The notes beneath the pieces are model-generated. The model searched no databases. It saw only the letters and a list, made by a program, of their open reading frames with translations, and had not been told where the DNA came from. DNA of 64,000 bases from Sphingomonas panni (GTDB lineage Bacteria > Pseudomonadota > Alphaproteobacteria > Sphingomonadales > Sphingomonadaceae), in assembly GCF_022664435.1 (NCBI RefSeq), contig NZ_JAKREU010000005.1:186001-250000 (forward strand), written 5' to 3'. The position numbers and the translations under genes are program-made. Of this stretch, positions 9,052-17,725 are shown piece after piece; the first letter of the stretch is position 1; each line of letters begins with the position of its first letter.

Positions 9052-10278
9052 GTGTCCGAAGCTTCTCCCCCCCGTCTGTTCCACAACGTCCTGTGCAGGG
9101 ACGGCGCGACGCGTGATCTGGCGGTCCGCGCCGGACGGTTCGTCGATGCGAACGAAGTCGGCGCGGACGCGGAGGTCGTCGACCTGAACGGGCTGCTGGC
9201 GCTCCCCCCGTTCGTCGAAGGCCACATCCACCTCGACAAGAGCTTCGTCGGCGACGACTGGCGTCCGCACCGCCCCGCGGACGATCTGCGGGAACGACTG
9301 GCCATCGAGAAGCGTCTGCTGGCGGGAGCCCGGCCGGTCCGGGAAAGAGCCGACGCGCTGCTGGCGCAGGCACATCGCTTCGGAACCGTCGCGATGCGCA
9401 GCCACGTCGACATCGACGCCGCGCTCGGCCTCGACCATCTCCACTCCGTCATGGCGGCCTGCGAACCTTGGCGCGGCAGAGTGGACGTCGAACTCGTTGC
9501 GTTCCCGCAAGCGGGCATCCTCGCCTCCCCGGGTACGGCCGATCTCCTCGACGCGGCGATCCGGGAGGGCGCCGGCGTCGTGGGCGGCCTCGATCCATCG
9601 GCGTTCGATGGCGACGCCGATGCCCACCTCGACGTGGTGTTCGGCGTCGCCGAACGTCACGGCGTCAAGATCGACATCCATCTCCACGAACCGGGCCCGC
9701 AAGGGATCGAGCAGCTTCGTCGCATCGCCTCCCGCACGAAGGCGGCCGCCATGCGGGGGGCGGTCGCGGTCAGCCACGCCTATGCGCTCGGCGACGTGGA
9801 TCGCGACAATGCCGCTCGCACGGCCGATCTGCTCGCCGATGCCGGCGTGGCGATCATGACCAACGCTCCCGGCAACCGGGCCTTTCCGCCGATCAAGCTG
9901 CTTCGAGACGCCGGGGTCCGCGTGTTCGCCGGCAACGACAACATACGCGACGCCTGGTGGCCGTACGGCGATGCCGACATGCTCGGCCGTGCGGCGATGA
10001 TCGGCTACCGGTCGGGCTTCTTCACCGATGCCGATCTCGCAGTGGCCCTCGACATGGCGACCACGGAAGCCGCAGCCGTCCTCGGCCGCGAACGCTACGG
10101 CATGGGACCGGGAGACGAGGCGACGTTCGTCCTCGTCGATGCCGACAACGCGTCGGCCGCCGTCGCCGCTCCGCCTCGCGATCGTCGCCTCGTCCAACGC
10201 GGCGAAATCGTCTCGACGCCGCCATCCAGGTTGCAGACCACCCTCGCCCCCTTCGACAGATCAGGAGACCGTTCATGA
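9052..10278 (+). CDS. Cytosine-deaminase-like amidohydrolase
   Basis: Metal-dependent hydrolase of the amidohydrolase superfamily, nearest in layout to the CodA/cytosine deaminase group. Metal-binding motifs are visible: GHIHLDKS (HxH) early, RSHVD, a His-Leu-His-Glu motif mid-protein, SHAY, and GNDN carrying the late Asp. The substrate is probably a cyclic nitrogen compound, which fits the hydroxyisourate hydrolase and PuuE-like genes downstream. I chose the GTG at 9052, which has GAGG six bases upstream; an in-frame ATG at 9007 has its purine-rich stretch too close. The stop overlaps the next start (ATGA). Confidence 0.85.
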   Translation: MSEASPPRLFHNVLCRDGATRDLAVRAGRFVDANEVGADAEVVDLNGLLALPPFVEGHIHLDKSFVGDDWRPHRPADDLRERLAIEKRLLAGARPVRERADALLAQAHRFGTVAMRSHVDIDAALGLDHLHSVMAACEPWRGRVDVELVAFPQAGILASPGTADLLDAAIREGAGVVGGLDPSAFDGDADAHLDVVFGVAERHGVKIDIHLHEPGPQGIEQLRRIASRTKAAAMRGAVAVSHAYALGDVDRDNAARTADLLADAGVAIMTNAPGNRAFPPIKLLRDAGVRVFAGNDNIRDAWWPYGDADMLGRAAMIGYRSGFFTDADLAVALDMATTEAAAVLGRERYGMGPGDEATFVLVDADNASAAVAAPPRDRRLVQRGEIVSTPPSRLQTTLAPFDRSGDRS

Positions 10279-10667
10279 AGACCATCGCACTCGCACTGCT
10301 GCTCGGCTCCATAGCGACGCCCGCAGCCGCCGCCGAAATCTCCACCCACGTCCTCGATCTCGCACGCGGGGTCGGCGGCAGGTCCGTGCCCGTCGTCCTG
10401 TCCAAGCGCGGCGCAGACGGCGGTTGGCAGAGGGTCGGAACCGCGACGACGGACGCCAACGGGCGCGTTCGCAGCTTCGGGGAGGGAAGGTCCTTCGATG
10501 CCGGCATCTACCGCCTCCAGTTCGACATGTCGCGGTACCCCGACGCATCGGCCTCGCCCTTCTTTCCCGAGATCACGCTGACGTTCCGCGTCACGGACAA
10601 GTCCGGTCACTACCACGTGCCGGTCGTCGTCAGCCCCTACGGCTACTCGACCTACCGCGGGAACTGA
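10275..10667 (+). CDS. uraH: 5-hydroxyisourate hydrolase with signal peptide
   Basis: 130 residues of the transthyretin-like family (UraH/PucM/HiuH), which hydrolyses 5-hydroxyisourate, the product of urate oxidation, to OHCU. Seen: ISTHVLDLARGVGGRSVPV near the mature N-terminus, containing the active-site His and Arg, and the hallmark C-terminus YSTYRGN (family usual YRGS). A signal peptide of about 19 residues ending AAAA predicts a periplasmic enzyme. The ATG overlaps the upstream stop by 4 nt. The Asn in place of the final Ser is a minor variation. Confidence 0.92.
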   Translation: MKTIALALLLGSIATPAAAAEISTHVLDLARGVGGRSVPVVLSKRGADGGWQRVGTATTDANGRVRSFGEGRSFDAGIYRLQFDMSRYPDASASPFFPEITLTFRVTDKSGHYHVPVVVSPYGYSTYRGN

Positions 10668-11071
10668 TGGCGATGGTCGCGATGCTACCCGTCACGCTGG
10701 GCTCCGCCGCGGCCCTCGGCGCGATCAACCTCTGGCTGGCGCTGCGGATCGTCCGCATGCGCCTGAAGGGCGACGTCCTGATCGGCGATGGCGGCGACGA
10801 CCTGCTGGCCGGTCGCATGCGCGCACACGCCAACCTGGTCGAATACGCGCCGTTCGTGCTGGTGCTGCTCGCGCTGATCGAACTCGCGCGCGGAAGCGGT
10901 ACGACGTTGGCCGTGGTCGCCTCGGTCTTCGTGCTCGCGCGGATCGCCCATCCGATGGGAATGGACCTCCGGCGTTCCAATCCGGCGCGGGCTGGCGGTG
11001 CCGTGTGCACATGGCTGGTCCTCGCCTTCCTCGTCGGCTGGGCCGCCCTGATCGCCGTCGGCGTCGCGTGA
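10667..11071 (+). CDS. MAPEG-family membrane protein
   Basis: 134 residues with four predicted membrane segments. The motif RxRAHANLVEYAPFVLVLLAL is the MAPEG signature, and MGMDLRRSNPAR further on also fits. MAPEG proteins include glutathione-dependent enzymes and many bacterial members of unknown role. The ATG overlaps the uraH TGA (TGATG), so it belongs to the same operon. Its connection to purine breakdown is not explained by known biochemistry. Confidence 0.88.
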   Translation: MAMVAMLPVTLGSAAALGAINLWLALRIVRMRLKGDVLIGDGGDDLLAGRMRAHANLVEYAPFVLVLLALIELARGSGTTLAVVASVFVLARIAHPMGMDLRRSNPARAGGAVCTWLVLAFLVGWAALIAVGVA

Positions 11072-11110
11072 GGCGTCGCCCCGAAGACCGCATCTGAAGG
11101 ATATCGCATC

Positions 11111-11599
11111 ATGATGAGCATTCTCGCCCTCCTTCCAGCGGCGATGGCGGCTTCCGCTCCGGCGGTTCCGCTCGAACGGAAAACAGTGTCGCTCGAACTC
11201 GCCAATCGACTGGTGAGCACTGCGATCGCTTCCTGCCGTGCGATCGGCAAGGAGTCCGTCGTCGCCGTGGTCGACCGCGGCGGCAATCTCGTCGCGATCC
11301 AGCGTGGCGACGACATCGGTCCGCACAACACGATCGCCGCGCAGCGCAAGGCGTTCACCGCCCTTTCGACCAAGTCGAGCACATCGGTCCTCGCACGGCG
11401 CGCCGCGGACGATCCGACCTCCAGCAACCTGACGACGGTGCCCGAACTTCTTCTGCTCGGCGGGGGCATGCCCCTCTCGGTCGATGGCGACGTGATCGGC
11501 GGCATCGGCGTCGCCGGCTCGGGCGGGGCGGCGAACGACGAGCGCTGCGCGACGCAGGCCATTCAGCAGGTCCTCGATCAGGGAGGCGCACGGCGATGA
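11111..11599 (+). CDS. GlcG/HbpS-family heme-binding-like protein
   Basis: 162 residues with a short signal peptide (MMSILALLPAAMAASA). The mature part carries the GlcG/DUF336 pattern: VVAVVDRGGNLVAIQRGD, a QRKAFTAL-type segment, and GGMPLSVDGDVIGGIGVAG near the C-terminus. Members bind heme or cobalamin, or act as accessory proteins beside oxidoreductases. Predicted periplasmic, like the UraH product. Its stop overlaps the next start by 4 nt. Role in this operon unknown. Confidence 0.85.
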   Translation: MMSILALLPAAMAASAPAVPLERKTVSLELANRLVSTAIASCRAIGKESVVAVVDRGGNLVAIQRGDDIGPHNTIAAQRKAFTALSTKSSTSVLARRAADDPTSSNLTTVPELLLLGGGMPLSVDGDVIGGIGVAGSGGAANDERCATQAIQQVLDQGGARR

Positions 11600-12486
11600 G
11601 CGAACTGCCGCATCATGGACGCTACGACTACCGGCCGATCGTCGGGCGTCCCGACTACTCCTGGCCCGAGGACCGGCGACTGGCGATCTATCTCGGCGTC
11701 AATCACGAGGTGTTCGCCTTCGGCGACGGCATGGGCGCCGAGCTGGCGCCCGCCAAGACCGAACCGGACGTCATGAACTTCGCCTGGCGAGACTACGGCA
11801 ACCGCGTCGGCGCCTGGCGCTTCATGGAGCTGTTCGACCGGCTCGAACTCCAGACGACCGCACTGGTCAACAGCGCCATCATGACGCGATGCCCCGGCCT
11901 TGCCGAGGCGTGCCGTGACCGAGGCGACGAGATCGCCGCGCACGGACGCACCAATGCGCAGGCCGAGGGGGAGCAGAGCGAGGACGATGAACGCGCGATG
12001 ATCGCACGCACGCTCGACGAGTTCGCCGCCATCGGCGTCCGGCCACGCGGCTGGCTGGGACCGTGGATCTCCGAGAGCCATCGCACCCCGGATCTGCTCC
12101 AGGAGGCGGGATTCGACTACGTCCTCGATTGGGCCCACGACGATCAGCCGACGAGGCTGCGGACGCGCAACGGTCAGGGCATCCTCGCGATCCCGTATTC
12201 GCAGGAGGTCAACGACATCCCCTCGGTGATCGCCCGCAACCAGGAGGCGGCGACCTTCGCGAGCCTGATCGAGGACACCGTCGAACAGCTGCTCGGCGAA
12301 TGCGATCGTCGTCCATCCGTCCTCGGCATCGCGCTACATCCCTACATCATGGGGCAGCCGCACCGGGCCCTTCACCTCGACCGGGTCCTGACGCGCCTCC
12401 GCGAAGCCGACGACCCGCGCATCTGGTGGACCACCGCCGGCGCGATCGCTGACCACGTCGCCGCGATCGGGGGGGCGGAGGCATGA
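11596..12486 (+). CDS. Polysaccharide-deacetylase-family protein, PuuE allantoinase-like
   Basis: 296 residues of the CE4/NodB fold. The opening (YDYRPIVGRPDYSWPEDRRLA) and YLGVNHEVF resemble the PuuE group, whose founding members open the allantoin ring without metal. In-family landmarks are EIAAHGRTNAQ, a GWLGPWISES stretch and the late ALHPYIMGQPHR. Next to a hydroxyisourate hydrolase this supports ureide catabolism, but substrates of PuuE relatives vary and allantoinase activity is inferred. It is the last gene of the five-gene plus-strand operon. Confidence 0.82.
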   Translation: MSELPHHGRYDYRPIVGRPDYSWPEDRRLAIYLGVNHEVFAFGDGMGAELAPAKTEPDVMNFAWRDYGNRVGAWRFMELFDRLELQTTALVNSAIMTRCPGLAEACRDRGDEIAAHGRTNAQAEGEQSEDDERAMIARTLDEFAAIGVRPRGWLGPWISESHRTPDLLQEAGFDYVLDWAHDDQPTRLRTRNGQGILAIPYSQEVNDIPSVIARNQEAATFASLIEDTVEQLLGECDRRPSVLGIALHPYIMGQPHRALHLDRVLTRLREADDPRIWWTTAGAIADHVAAIGGAEA

Positions 12487-12832
12487 GAGCCGTCCGGAGA
12501 GCATGCCGCGCGGAAGCGTCCCTGGTAGCGTAAGCCGCCCGGACCGGCGCCGCTCCGCCGAGGGCTTCGCCGGTCTCGGACGGCATCGTCCGATACGCCG
12601 TCGTGATCGTCGTCGACCGGAACCGGCCGGGTTCGGACGATGGCTTCGGCGATTTCGGATGGAACGGGTGCGGCGAGATGCTTCGTTCGATGCGGCAAGC
12701 GGTCGTGGACCGTTTTGACTCGCGTAGATCCCTAGGTCGCGACGACGCATCCGGCCGAAGGATCGACCGGACTTCCGCCATGGCATCGGCACGCTCGTCT
12801 CGAACTGTCCGGTCCCGGACGGCCGTCAGCGA
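12487..12832. other. Intergenic region, no gene seen
   Basis: About 345 nt between the convergent ends of the deacetylase and HemD-like genes. Only open shadow frames are present; no clear terminator hairpin with a T-run was found. Confidence 0.5.
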
Positions 12833-13678
12833 TCATGCGGCTGTCGGATCCGGATCGTCCTCCGGGCATGCCGGCGAAGCCGCGTTGTCGTTGCTACCGA
12901 CGGACCGGTCCGATGCGGGTCGCGCGGGTGCCGACATCCTCCACGTCTCCAGATCCACCGCGGAAGTTCGCGAATGCGAGGACAGTCCGGTCGGGGCCGC
13001 ATCGGCGATCATCGTCATGAGCGATCGTTCGGTCGGTCGCGCGGCTCGGCACACGGTCGCTCCTGGCAGATCGTCGCACGCGCTCGCCGTTCGTCTGGAG
13101 ATGCACCATAGCGCGCCACGCCAATGAGCACGGGCTAGCAGCGGAAGAATGCGCTGAGCGCAGACGTGCGAATGCAGGACGATCCCGGCGATACGATCCA
13201 GGGAAGCCATCGCGACGGCCAGCGATCCGTCGTCGACCGGAGCGATCTCGTAGACGACCTGCCGCCAGACCCGGAGTCCGAAACCCTCCAGCCTGTCCTG
13301 CAACGACGTGGAGGTCCGATCCGCGCAGACGATCAGGACCCTGGCGCCCGCCGGCAGGGAATGTCCCATGAGCCGCGCCAGCATGTCGTCGTCGTCGGCC
13401 GTGCTGGTGACCGATGCGTAGCCGAGCGAAGCCGCGGCGTTAGCGACCACGCCGGACGCCGCGAATACGGGCAGCGCGAGCGTGCCGTCCCGACCGGCGA
13501 AGTGGTGGAGCGCGTGAAGGCTGGTGAATACTATCGCATCGGGCAGGACCGCCAACGACGCCTGATGGCGTCGGACGGTGGCCAGGACCGGTACGATCAG
13601 CGGCTTCCGACCCAGCGAACGCAAGCCGCGCGCGGTGCGCAGATTGTCGGGAGCGGATCGCGTGACCCAGACCGCCAC
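12833..13678 (-). CDS. Uroporphyrinogen-III synthase-like protein (HemD family)
   Basis: 281 residues. The first ~235 follow the HemD pattern: VWVTRSAPDN start, VFTSLHALHHF, PVFAASGVVANAAASLGY, ARVLIVCADRTS, VVYEIAPV and LHSHVCAQRI. HemD cyclises hydroxymethylbilane in tetrapyrrole synthesis. No hemC or other heme gene lies nearby, so it may be a second or specialised copy. The Ser-rich C-terminal ~45 residues look disordered. The GTG start is 2 nt after the stop of the upstream small gene. Assignment is by pattern only. Confidence 0.72.
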   Translation of the reverse strand: MAVWVTRSAPDNLRTARGLRSLGRKPLIVPVLATVRRHQASLAVLPDAIVFTSLHALHHFAGRDGTLALPVFAASGVVANAAASLGYASVTSTADDDDMLARLMGHSLPAGARVLIVCADRTSTSLQDRLEGFGLRVWRQVVYEIAPVDDGSLAVAMASLDRIAGIVLHSHVCAQRILPLLARAHWRGALWCISRRTASACDDLPGATVCRAARPTERSLMTMIADAAPTGLSSHSRTSAVDLETWRMSAPARPASDRSVGSNDNAASPACPEDDPDPTAA

Positions 13679-13680
13679 GG

Positions 13681-13977
13681 CTATCCGTCCTCCATGGGGT
13701 ATCCGAAGCCGCCGCGCCGCGTCGCGATCGTCACGGCGGGAGCGCAGGTGCATCGCTTCCGATCGTGCGCGAGCAGTTCGCCCGTCGCTACGACCTCGAA
13801 CGTGTCGGGATCTATGTAGCGCACAGGCTCGCCGTCCAGCAGCGTCGCCCACGCGGCACCCCGATGCTCCCGGGTCCTGTCGCCCTGTTGCGACGTGAAG
13901 ACGTGACGATGCTCCACCACCAGCACCGGCGTGCCGTCATCCCCGAAGCATCGGTGGCGGGCCATCTCCTCGATCAC
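13681..13977 (-). CDS. Small hypothetical protein
   Basis: 98 residues. Readable core: VLVVEHRHVFT and YIDPDTFEVVATGELL, a pattern I associate with short cytoplasmic hypotheticals of sphingomonads. The GTG at 13975-13977 has GAGG ten bases upstream; the in-frame ATG at 13965 has its purine stretch abutting it. The GTG also overlaps the TGA of an upstream 69-codon frame (13974-14183). The downstream HemD-like gene starts 2 nt after this stop, so they are cotranscribed. Confidence 0.65.
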   Translation of the reverse strand: MIEEMARHRCFGDDGTPVLVVEHRHVFTSQQGDRTREHRGAAWATLLDGEPVRYIDPDTFEVVATGELLAHDRKRCTCAPAVTIATRRGGFGYPMEDG

Positions 13978-14183
13978 GTTCGGTGGACCTCGACGAGGGC
14001 GGCGCACGAATCGCGCAACGCGCTGACGGGTCCGGGACGGCTCCGCCCCTCCTTCTGCGCCGACGAGGACCGGTGACGCAAATGCACGAGCGTCGTAGGC
14101 CGCCCTGATCCGGTACGGGCTTCCGAAAGGCGCGAAAGGTCCGCCCGATGGTGATGGATCGAAGGATGATGTCGTTTCGTCAA
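13974..14183 (-). CDS. Possible small ORF upstream of 13977 gene
   Basis: A 69-codon frame from a TTG, rich in His, Arg and Ser, with no recognised family. Support is indirect: its TGA overlaps the GTG of the next gene, and it begins about 105 nt after a conserved 66-nt mini-ORF (14288-14353), a spacing also seen for rnk and for the 56568 gene. The lack of a good ribosome binding site and the composition weigh against it. Confidence 0.3.
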   Translation of the reverse strand: MTKRHHPSIHHHRADLSRLSEARTGSGRPTTLVHLRHRSSSAQKEGRSRPGPVSALRDSCAALVEVHRT

Positions 14184-14287
14184 TTCAGCGTTCCGCTGTC
14201 CGAGGTCGGAGGCGCACGCTCGCGTCTCCCGGGTTTCCGCATCGAATGAGGCCCGAACTCCGGTGGCGACGCCGTCCGATGTCCGGG

Positions 14288-14353
14288 CTACCGGCGCGCG
14301 GCGAGTTGGCCGGCGTGGTGGCGGAAACGCTCGAATGTCGCGGGAGCTGACAT
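14288..14353 (-). CDS. 21-residue mini-ORF with HAGQL motif, copy 1
   Basis: ATG-to-TAG frame of exactly 66 nt encoding a peptide ending RFRHHAGQLAARR. Two other 66-nt ORFs in this window (56667-56732 and 60079-60144) end RFRLHAGQLAARP and RRLHAGQLLAGD. Upstream is a TTGACG hexamer, 17 nt, then CACGTT, placed so that transcription would begin about at the ATG; the mRNA may be leaderless. It may be a leader peptide or a tiny protein. The repetition with conserved length and residues is the evidence. Confidence 0.5.
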   Translation of the reverse strand: MSAPATFERFRHHAGQLAARR

Positions 14354-14544
14354 CGGACGAACGTGACCACGAACTCCGGTCGCGTCAACCCTCCGACGCA
14401 CCGTGGGGGGATCGACACACGAAGCCGAGCGCCACCGAACGAACGATCCGAGCATCGATCGACTGCAAAATCCGGCAGATCGTTCCCCACGGATACCGAA
14501 CGTGCAAACGTCCGATACCTGCCCAGGAAACCAACGGGCGCAGG

Positions 14545-15027
14545 TCACAAGGGAACGCCTCCCCAGGCCTTGAGCACGCGCATGACCGCCGTCGTCTTGA
14601 CGGTGATAACCCGCAGGTCGCCATCCGCCAGTTCGTCCGCCAGACGGGTCCACGTGTCCATGTCCGGCACCTGGAACCTGACGAGGAAGTCGTAGCTTCC
14701 GCTGACCTGGTAGGCCTCCACCGCTTCCGGCATCTCCTTCAGCGCGGCCTCCAAGCGCCTCGTGGTCGCGACGTCGTGCGCTCCGACGGTCAGCTCGGCG
14801 AACACGACGAGGCACGCCCCCAGCCGGGTCGCGTCGACCTGCGCCCTGTATCCGGTGATCACGCCGTCACGCTCCATCCTCCGCACGCGGGCGAGGCAGG
14901 CGCTGGGCGACAAGCCGACGCTCTGCGCGAGCGCCTGGTTGGTGATGCGCCCGTCCCGCTGGAGCATCTCGAGGATGCGACGATCGATGCGGTCGGAGCG
15001 CGGATTGTTCGACATGTGGATCGCCAT
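14545..15027 (-). CDS. Lrp/AsnC-family transcriptional regulator
   Basis: 160 residues. The N-terminal helix-turn-helix is plain (RILEMLQRDGRITNQALAQ, VGLSPSACLARVRRME) and a C-terminal RAM/AsnC ligand domain follows (VTGSYD-like VSGSYDFLVRF). Divergent from the EamA-family exporter at 15120, which it probably controls in response to an amino acid. The ATG at 15025-15027 is preceded by AGGAT at about ten bases; a second ATG four codons later is possible. Confidence 0.9.
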   Translation of the reverse strand: MAIHMSNNPRSDRIDRRILEMLQRDGRITNQALAQSVGLSPSACLARVRRMERDGVITGYRAQVDATRLGACLVVFAELTVGAHDVATTRRLEAALKEMPEAVEAYQVSGSYDFLVRFQVPDMDTWTRLADELADGDLRVITVKTTAVMRVLKAWGGVPL

Positions 15028-15119
15028 GCCGCAGATCCTGCGGCATCGCCAGCGATCTTCCGCCACCCCCACGGCGCTTCTTCGCGTATTCCCCCCTTCT
15101 CGCCGCCGCACATCCTGCG

Positions 15120-16067
15120 GTGGGAACCAAACATCGTCGGGAGTCCTCCTTGTCCGCTCCAACGCCATCCCGTGCGTTCGTCGCGCAACTCGCCCTCGTG
15201 CTCGCCGCCGCGCTGTGGGGGGCGTCCTTCCTTGCGACGAAGGTCGGCATGGGCGACGCCGGGCCCTTAGGCTTCGTGGCGATGCGGTTCGCTGCCGCCA
15301 CCCTGGTGCTTCTGCTGGTCGCGCCCGGAGCGATCCGGGCGCTGACACTGCGGGAACTCGCGATCGGCGCCCTCGTCGCCGTCCTCGCGATGGGTGGGTA
15401 CGCTACGCAGGCGATCGCGCTCCAGACGGTTCCCAGCGCGCGCGTCGCCTTCCTCTCCGCACTATACGTCCCTCTGGTGCCGATCCTCCAGTACGCGCTG
15501 TTCCGCGAACGGGCGGCTCCGACGATCTGGCTCGGCATGACATGCGGAATGGTGGGCGTCGCCGTGATGTCCGGTCTCTCACCGTACTCCTTCGTCCTCG
15601 ATGGCGCCGACGTGCTGATACTGACCAGCGCCCTCGCGATCGGACTCGAGGTGGTCGTGCTCGGGCGCCTGGTCGGGCGTGGCGATCCGATGCGGATCGC
15701 GCTCGTGACGGTCGCGACGACCGCATTGATCGCAACGTCCCTTGCCATGCTGTCGGGCGAACGCACGCCGATGCCATCGCCGCGCCTCGTGACGATCGTG
15801 ATCGGCTTCGGCGCCGCGACCGCCTACATCCAGTTCGCGATGAGCTGGGGCCAGCGTCTGGTATCGTCATCGCGGGCAGCGATGATCTACTCCCTTGAAC
15901 CCGTCTTCGGCGGACTGATCGGACACGCCGCCGGAGAGACGCTGCGCGTTCCCGATGTCGTCGGCGGCGCCCTGATAGTCGCCGGCGTGCTCATCGCGTC
16001 GCTCCCCCGACGCATGCTGGTCGAAGCGTTCGTCAGGCGGCGGCGGTGCACGGCGGAAGCGGTCTGA
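15120..16067 (+). CDS. EamA/DMT-family exporter
   Basis: 315 residues with ten predicted membrane helices in two EamA repeats; the first begins VLAAALWGASFLATKVGMG and the second carries IYSLEPVFGGLIGH. Members export amino acids and other metabolites across the inner membrane. Divergent from an Lrp/AsnC regulator, a typical pairing for amino-acid efflux. The GTG at 15120 is the longest start; a TTG at 15150 preceded by GGGAG is also reasonable and would remove ten residues. Confidence 0.9.
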   Translation: MGTKHRRESSLSAPTPSRAFVAQLALVLAAALWGASFLATKVGMGDAGPLGFVAMRFAAATLVLLLVAPGAIRALTLRELAIGALVAVLAMGGYATQAIALQTVPSARVAFLSALYVPLVPILQYALFRERAAPTIWLGMTCGMVGVAVMSGLSPYSFVLDGADVLILTSALAIGLEVVVLGRLVGRGDPMRIALVTVATTALIATSLAMLSGERTPMPSPRLVTIVIGFGAATAYIQFAMSWGQRLVSSSRAAMIYSLEPVFGGLIGHAAGETLRVPDVVGGALIVAGVLIASLPRRMLVEAFVRRRRCTAEAV

Positions 16068-16312
16068 TACCCGGCTCGGCGGACCGGCGCCGCAACCGCC
16101 CATCCGGAGCCGGAACGGGGCGAACGGGGCGATCTGCCGCTAGGCGCTGAAACGCGACGTCTCGGGGAACCTGCGGAACGGATCCGCCAGTCGTTCCTGA
16201 AAGACCCGGAGGGGCCGGGTCATGTCTACCGACGTCGAACGCCGGATGACCAGCGTCCCGCCCGGAACCGACCGCATGGCGGATCGCTTGTCGTCAATCG
16301 GAGGAAGAGATC

Positions 16313-16570
16313 ATGTTCAGGAACGCACTCATAGCCGCCGTCGCGGTCACCGGACTCGCCGTACCCGCTCTCGCCGACGTGCCCGGCAAGGACTGGATCA
16401 GCGGCGCCAAGGTCAAGTCGATCCTCGCGAAGCGAGGGTATCAGGTCACCAAGCTCGAAGCCGACGACGGCCATTGGGAAGGCGATGCCACGAAGGCGGG
16501 CGTCAGGTACGAGTTCCACGTCGATCCCCGCTCGGGTGCGGTCACGAAGATGGAACGTGACCGCGACTGA
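16313..16570 (+). CDS. PepSY-domain secreted protein
   Basis: 85 residues with a signal peptide cleaved near ALAD. The mature part matches the PepSY pattern: KVKSILAKRGYQVTKLEADDG, then YEFHVDPRSGAV. Such short periplasmic PepSY proteins are common and their ligand is usually unknown. A good ribosome binding site (GGAGGAAGAG) precedes the ATG. Confidence 0.88.
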   Translation: MFRNALIAAVAVTGLAVPALADVPGKDWISGAKVKSILAKRGYQVTKLEADDGHWEGDATKAGVRYEFHVDPRSGAVTKMERDRD

Positions 16571-16664
16571 ACACGGATCGATCCTCAGGGCCGCTTCGGT
16601 CAAAGCGGAAGGCTCCGGAGCAAGTCGACCCGGAGGACGCGACCGGAAGGCGGACTACCTGATC

Positions 16665-16705
16665 GAGGCGGACGGCGGTTCGATTGCAGGTAATCGGACC
16701 GCCTC
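16665..16705. terminator. Hairpin between convergent genes
   Basis: GAGGCGG...CCGCCTC encloses an inner stem GGTTCGATT/AATCGGACC (one G-T pair). It lies between the stops of the PepSY gene and the minus-strand gene at 16711, where a bidirectional terminator is expected. No long T-run follows. Confidence 0.55.
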
Positions 16706-16710
16706 TCCCA

Positions 16711-17031
16711 TCATTCTCGACGGCCGCGCCTAAAGATCGTGCGCAGAAACGCATCGGCTGCCGCAACGACGAGAAGCCAGAAGCTGAGCGTGCCGAGAAA
16801 CGGGCCAGGACGAAAGAGATCCTCCGGACCGATCTCATGGGGCACCGACACGTCGACATCGTCGGCGAGGAACGGTGCTGGCCAGCCGGCGACCTTGCGC
16901 GGCAGCCAGTTCCCGTACGTCGGTCCCTCCGTCCCATACATCGCGCGCTCGTCCGTCGAGGGCTCGATCCAGATCGTGGCCAGCGAAATCGCCAGCGCCA
17001 GAAAGGTCGTCATCATCGATCTGAGAAACAC
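16711..17031 (-). CDS. Small membrane protein, hypothetical
   Basis: 106 residues with two predicted membrane segments: residues about 6-20 (MMTTFLALAISLATIWI) and about 78-95 (FLGTLSFWLLVVAAADAFL), joined by a loop with PTYGNWLPRKVAGWPAPFLADD. I chose the GTG at 17029-17031 because GGAG lies five bases upstream; the ATG five codons later is an alternative. Not recognised as a named family. Confidence 0.68.
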   Translation of the reverse strand: MFLRSMMTTFLALAISLATIWIEPSTDERAMYGTEGPTYGNWLPRKVAGWPAPFLADDVDVSVPHEIGPEDLFRPGPFLGTLSFWLLVVAAADAFLRTIFRRGRRE

Positions 17032-17524
17032 ACCGTTCTCCCCGCAATCGGACGCCGCCCTACCCGCCGCGTCGGTGCTCCCGTCGCAGCCCGCAGAACG
17101 CGTCATCCGTCAGCCTCATGTATAGAAGGCGTCCTGATCAACGTGGATTATCTTGCGGATGGGTAGAGGCTTATCCTGCTGGCTGCTCAATGGCTTAGCT
17201 CTCTGACGACTCTGACCACGACTGACCCAAAACGCTCCGGTTTCCTCCGTGGAGATTACCCGGCGATTGCCCCGAAGGCCAGCGAAGACTGAGAACAGGG
17301 AGCGAACACGCTATCGGTGCCATCATGCGATCGCTCCGACCACCAGCCGGACAGGTGGGTGCTGTTCCGGCGGCTGCAAGCCCGCCCCAGGTGCGTGGCA
17401 GTACCGGCTCACGGCGCTGGATGCCATGACGCCCGCCACATCCCAGCCGGTAAATGCTCATTCAGGAAGCAGAAGAAAGACTGGTTGCTGACCATACGTA
17501 CAGCAACGAAAGGATGAAATCAAA
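17032..17524. other. Left boundary region of the mosaic island, no gene seen
   Basis: About 490 nt in which base composition drifts away from the strongly GC-rich flank. No frame here has a supporting feature. No tRNA or obvious attachment-site repeat was found, though an integrase fragment lies about 0.8 kb further on. Confidence 0.4.
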
Positions 17525-17725
17525 ATGGGACCAATCGGACCAGCCGCCATCGCAGCGGCCATCGTCGGCCTGAGCGGCCTAGTCATGACCCTCGCCGGTT
17601 GCCTCGGCTACCCTCGCCAGGGCAACATCGGAGGGAAGTCATGGACGAGGGAGGACATGGCGATCACCGGATTGGGAATGCAGCTCATCACCGGCCTGCT
17701 CGTCGCCTACGCCCTTATGCCCTGA
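17525..17725 (+). CDS. Small membrane protein, hypothetical
   Basis: 66 residues with two hydrophobic helices (IAAAIVGLSGLVMTLAGCLG and the C-terminal LGMQLITGLLVAYALM). AAGGA lies about ten bases before the ATG. Function unknown. Its 3' part is overlapped on the other strand by the end of the 17639-18067 frame. Confidence 0.55.
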   Translation: MGPIGPAAIAAAIVGLSGLVMTLAGCLGYPRQGNIGGKSWTREDMAITGLGMQLITGLLVAYALMP

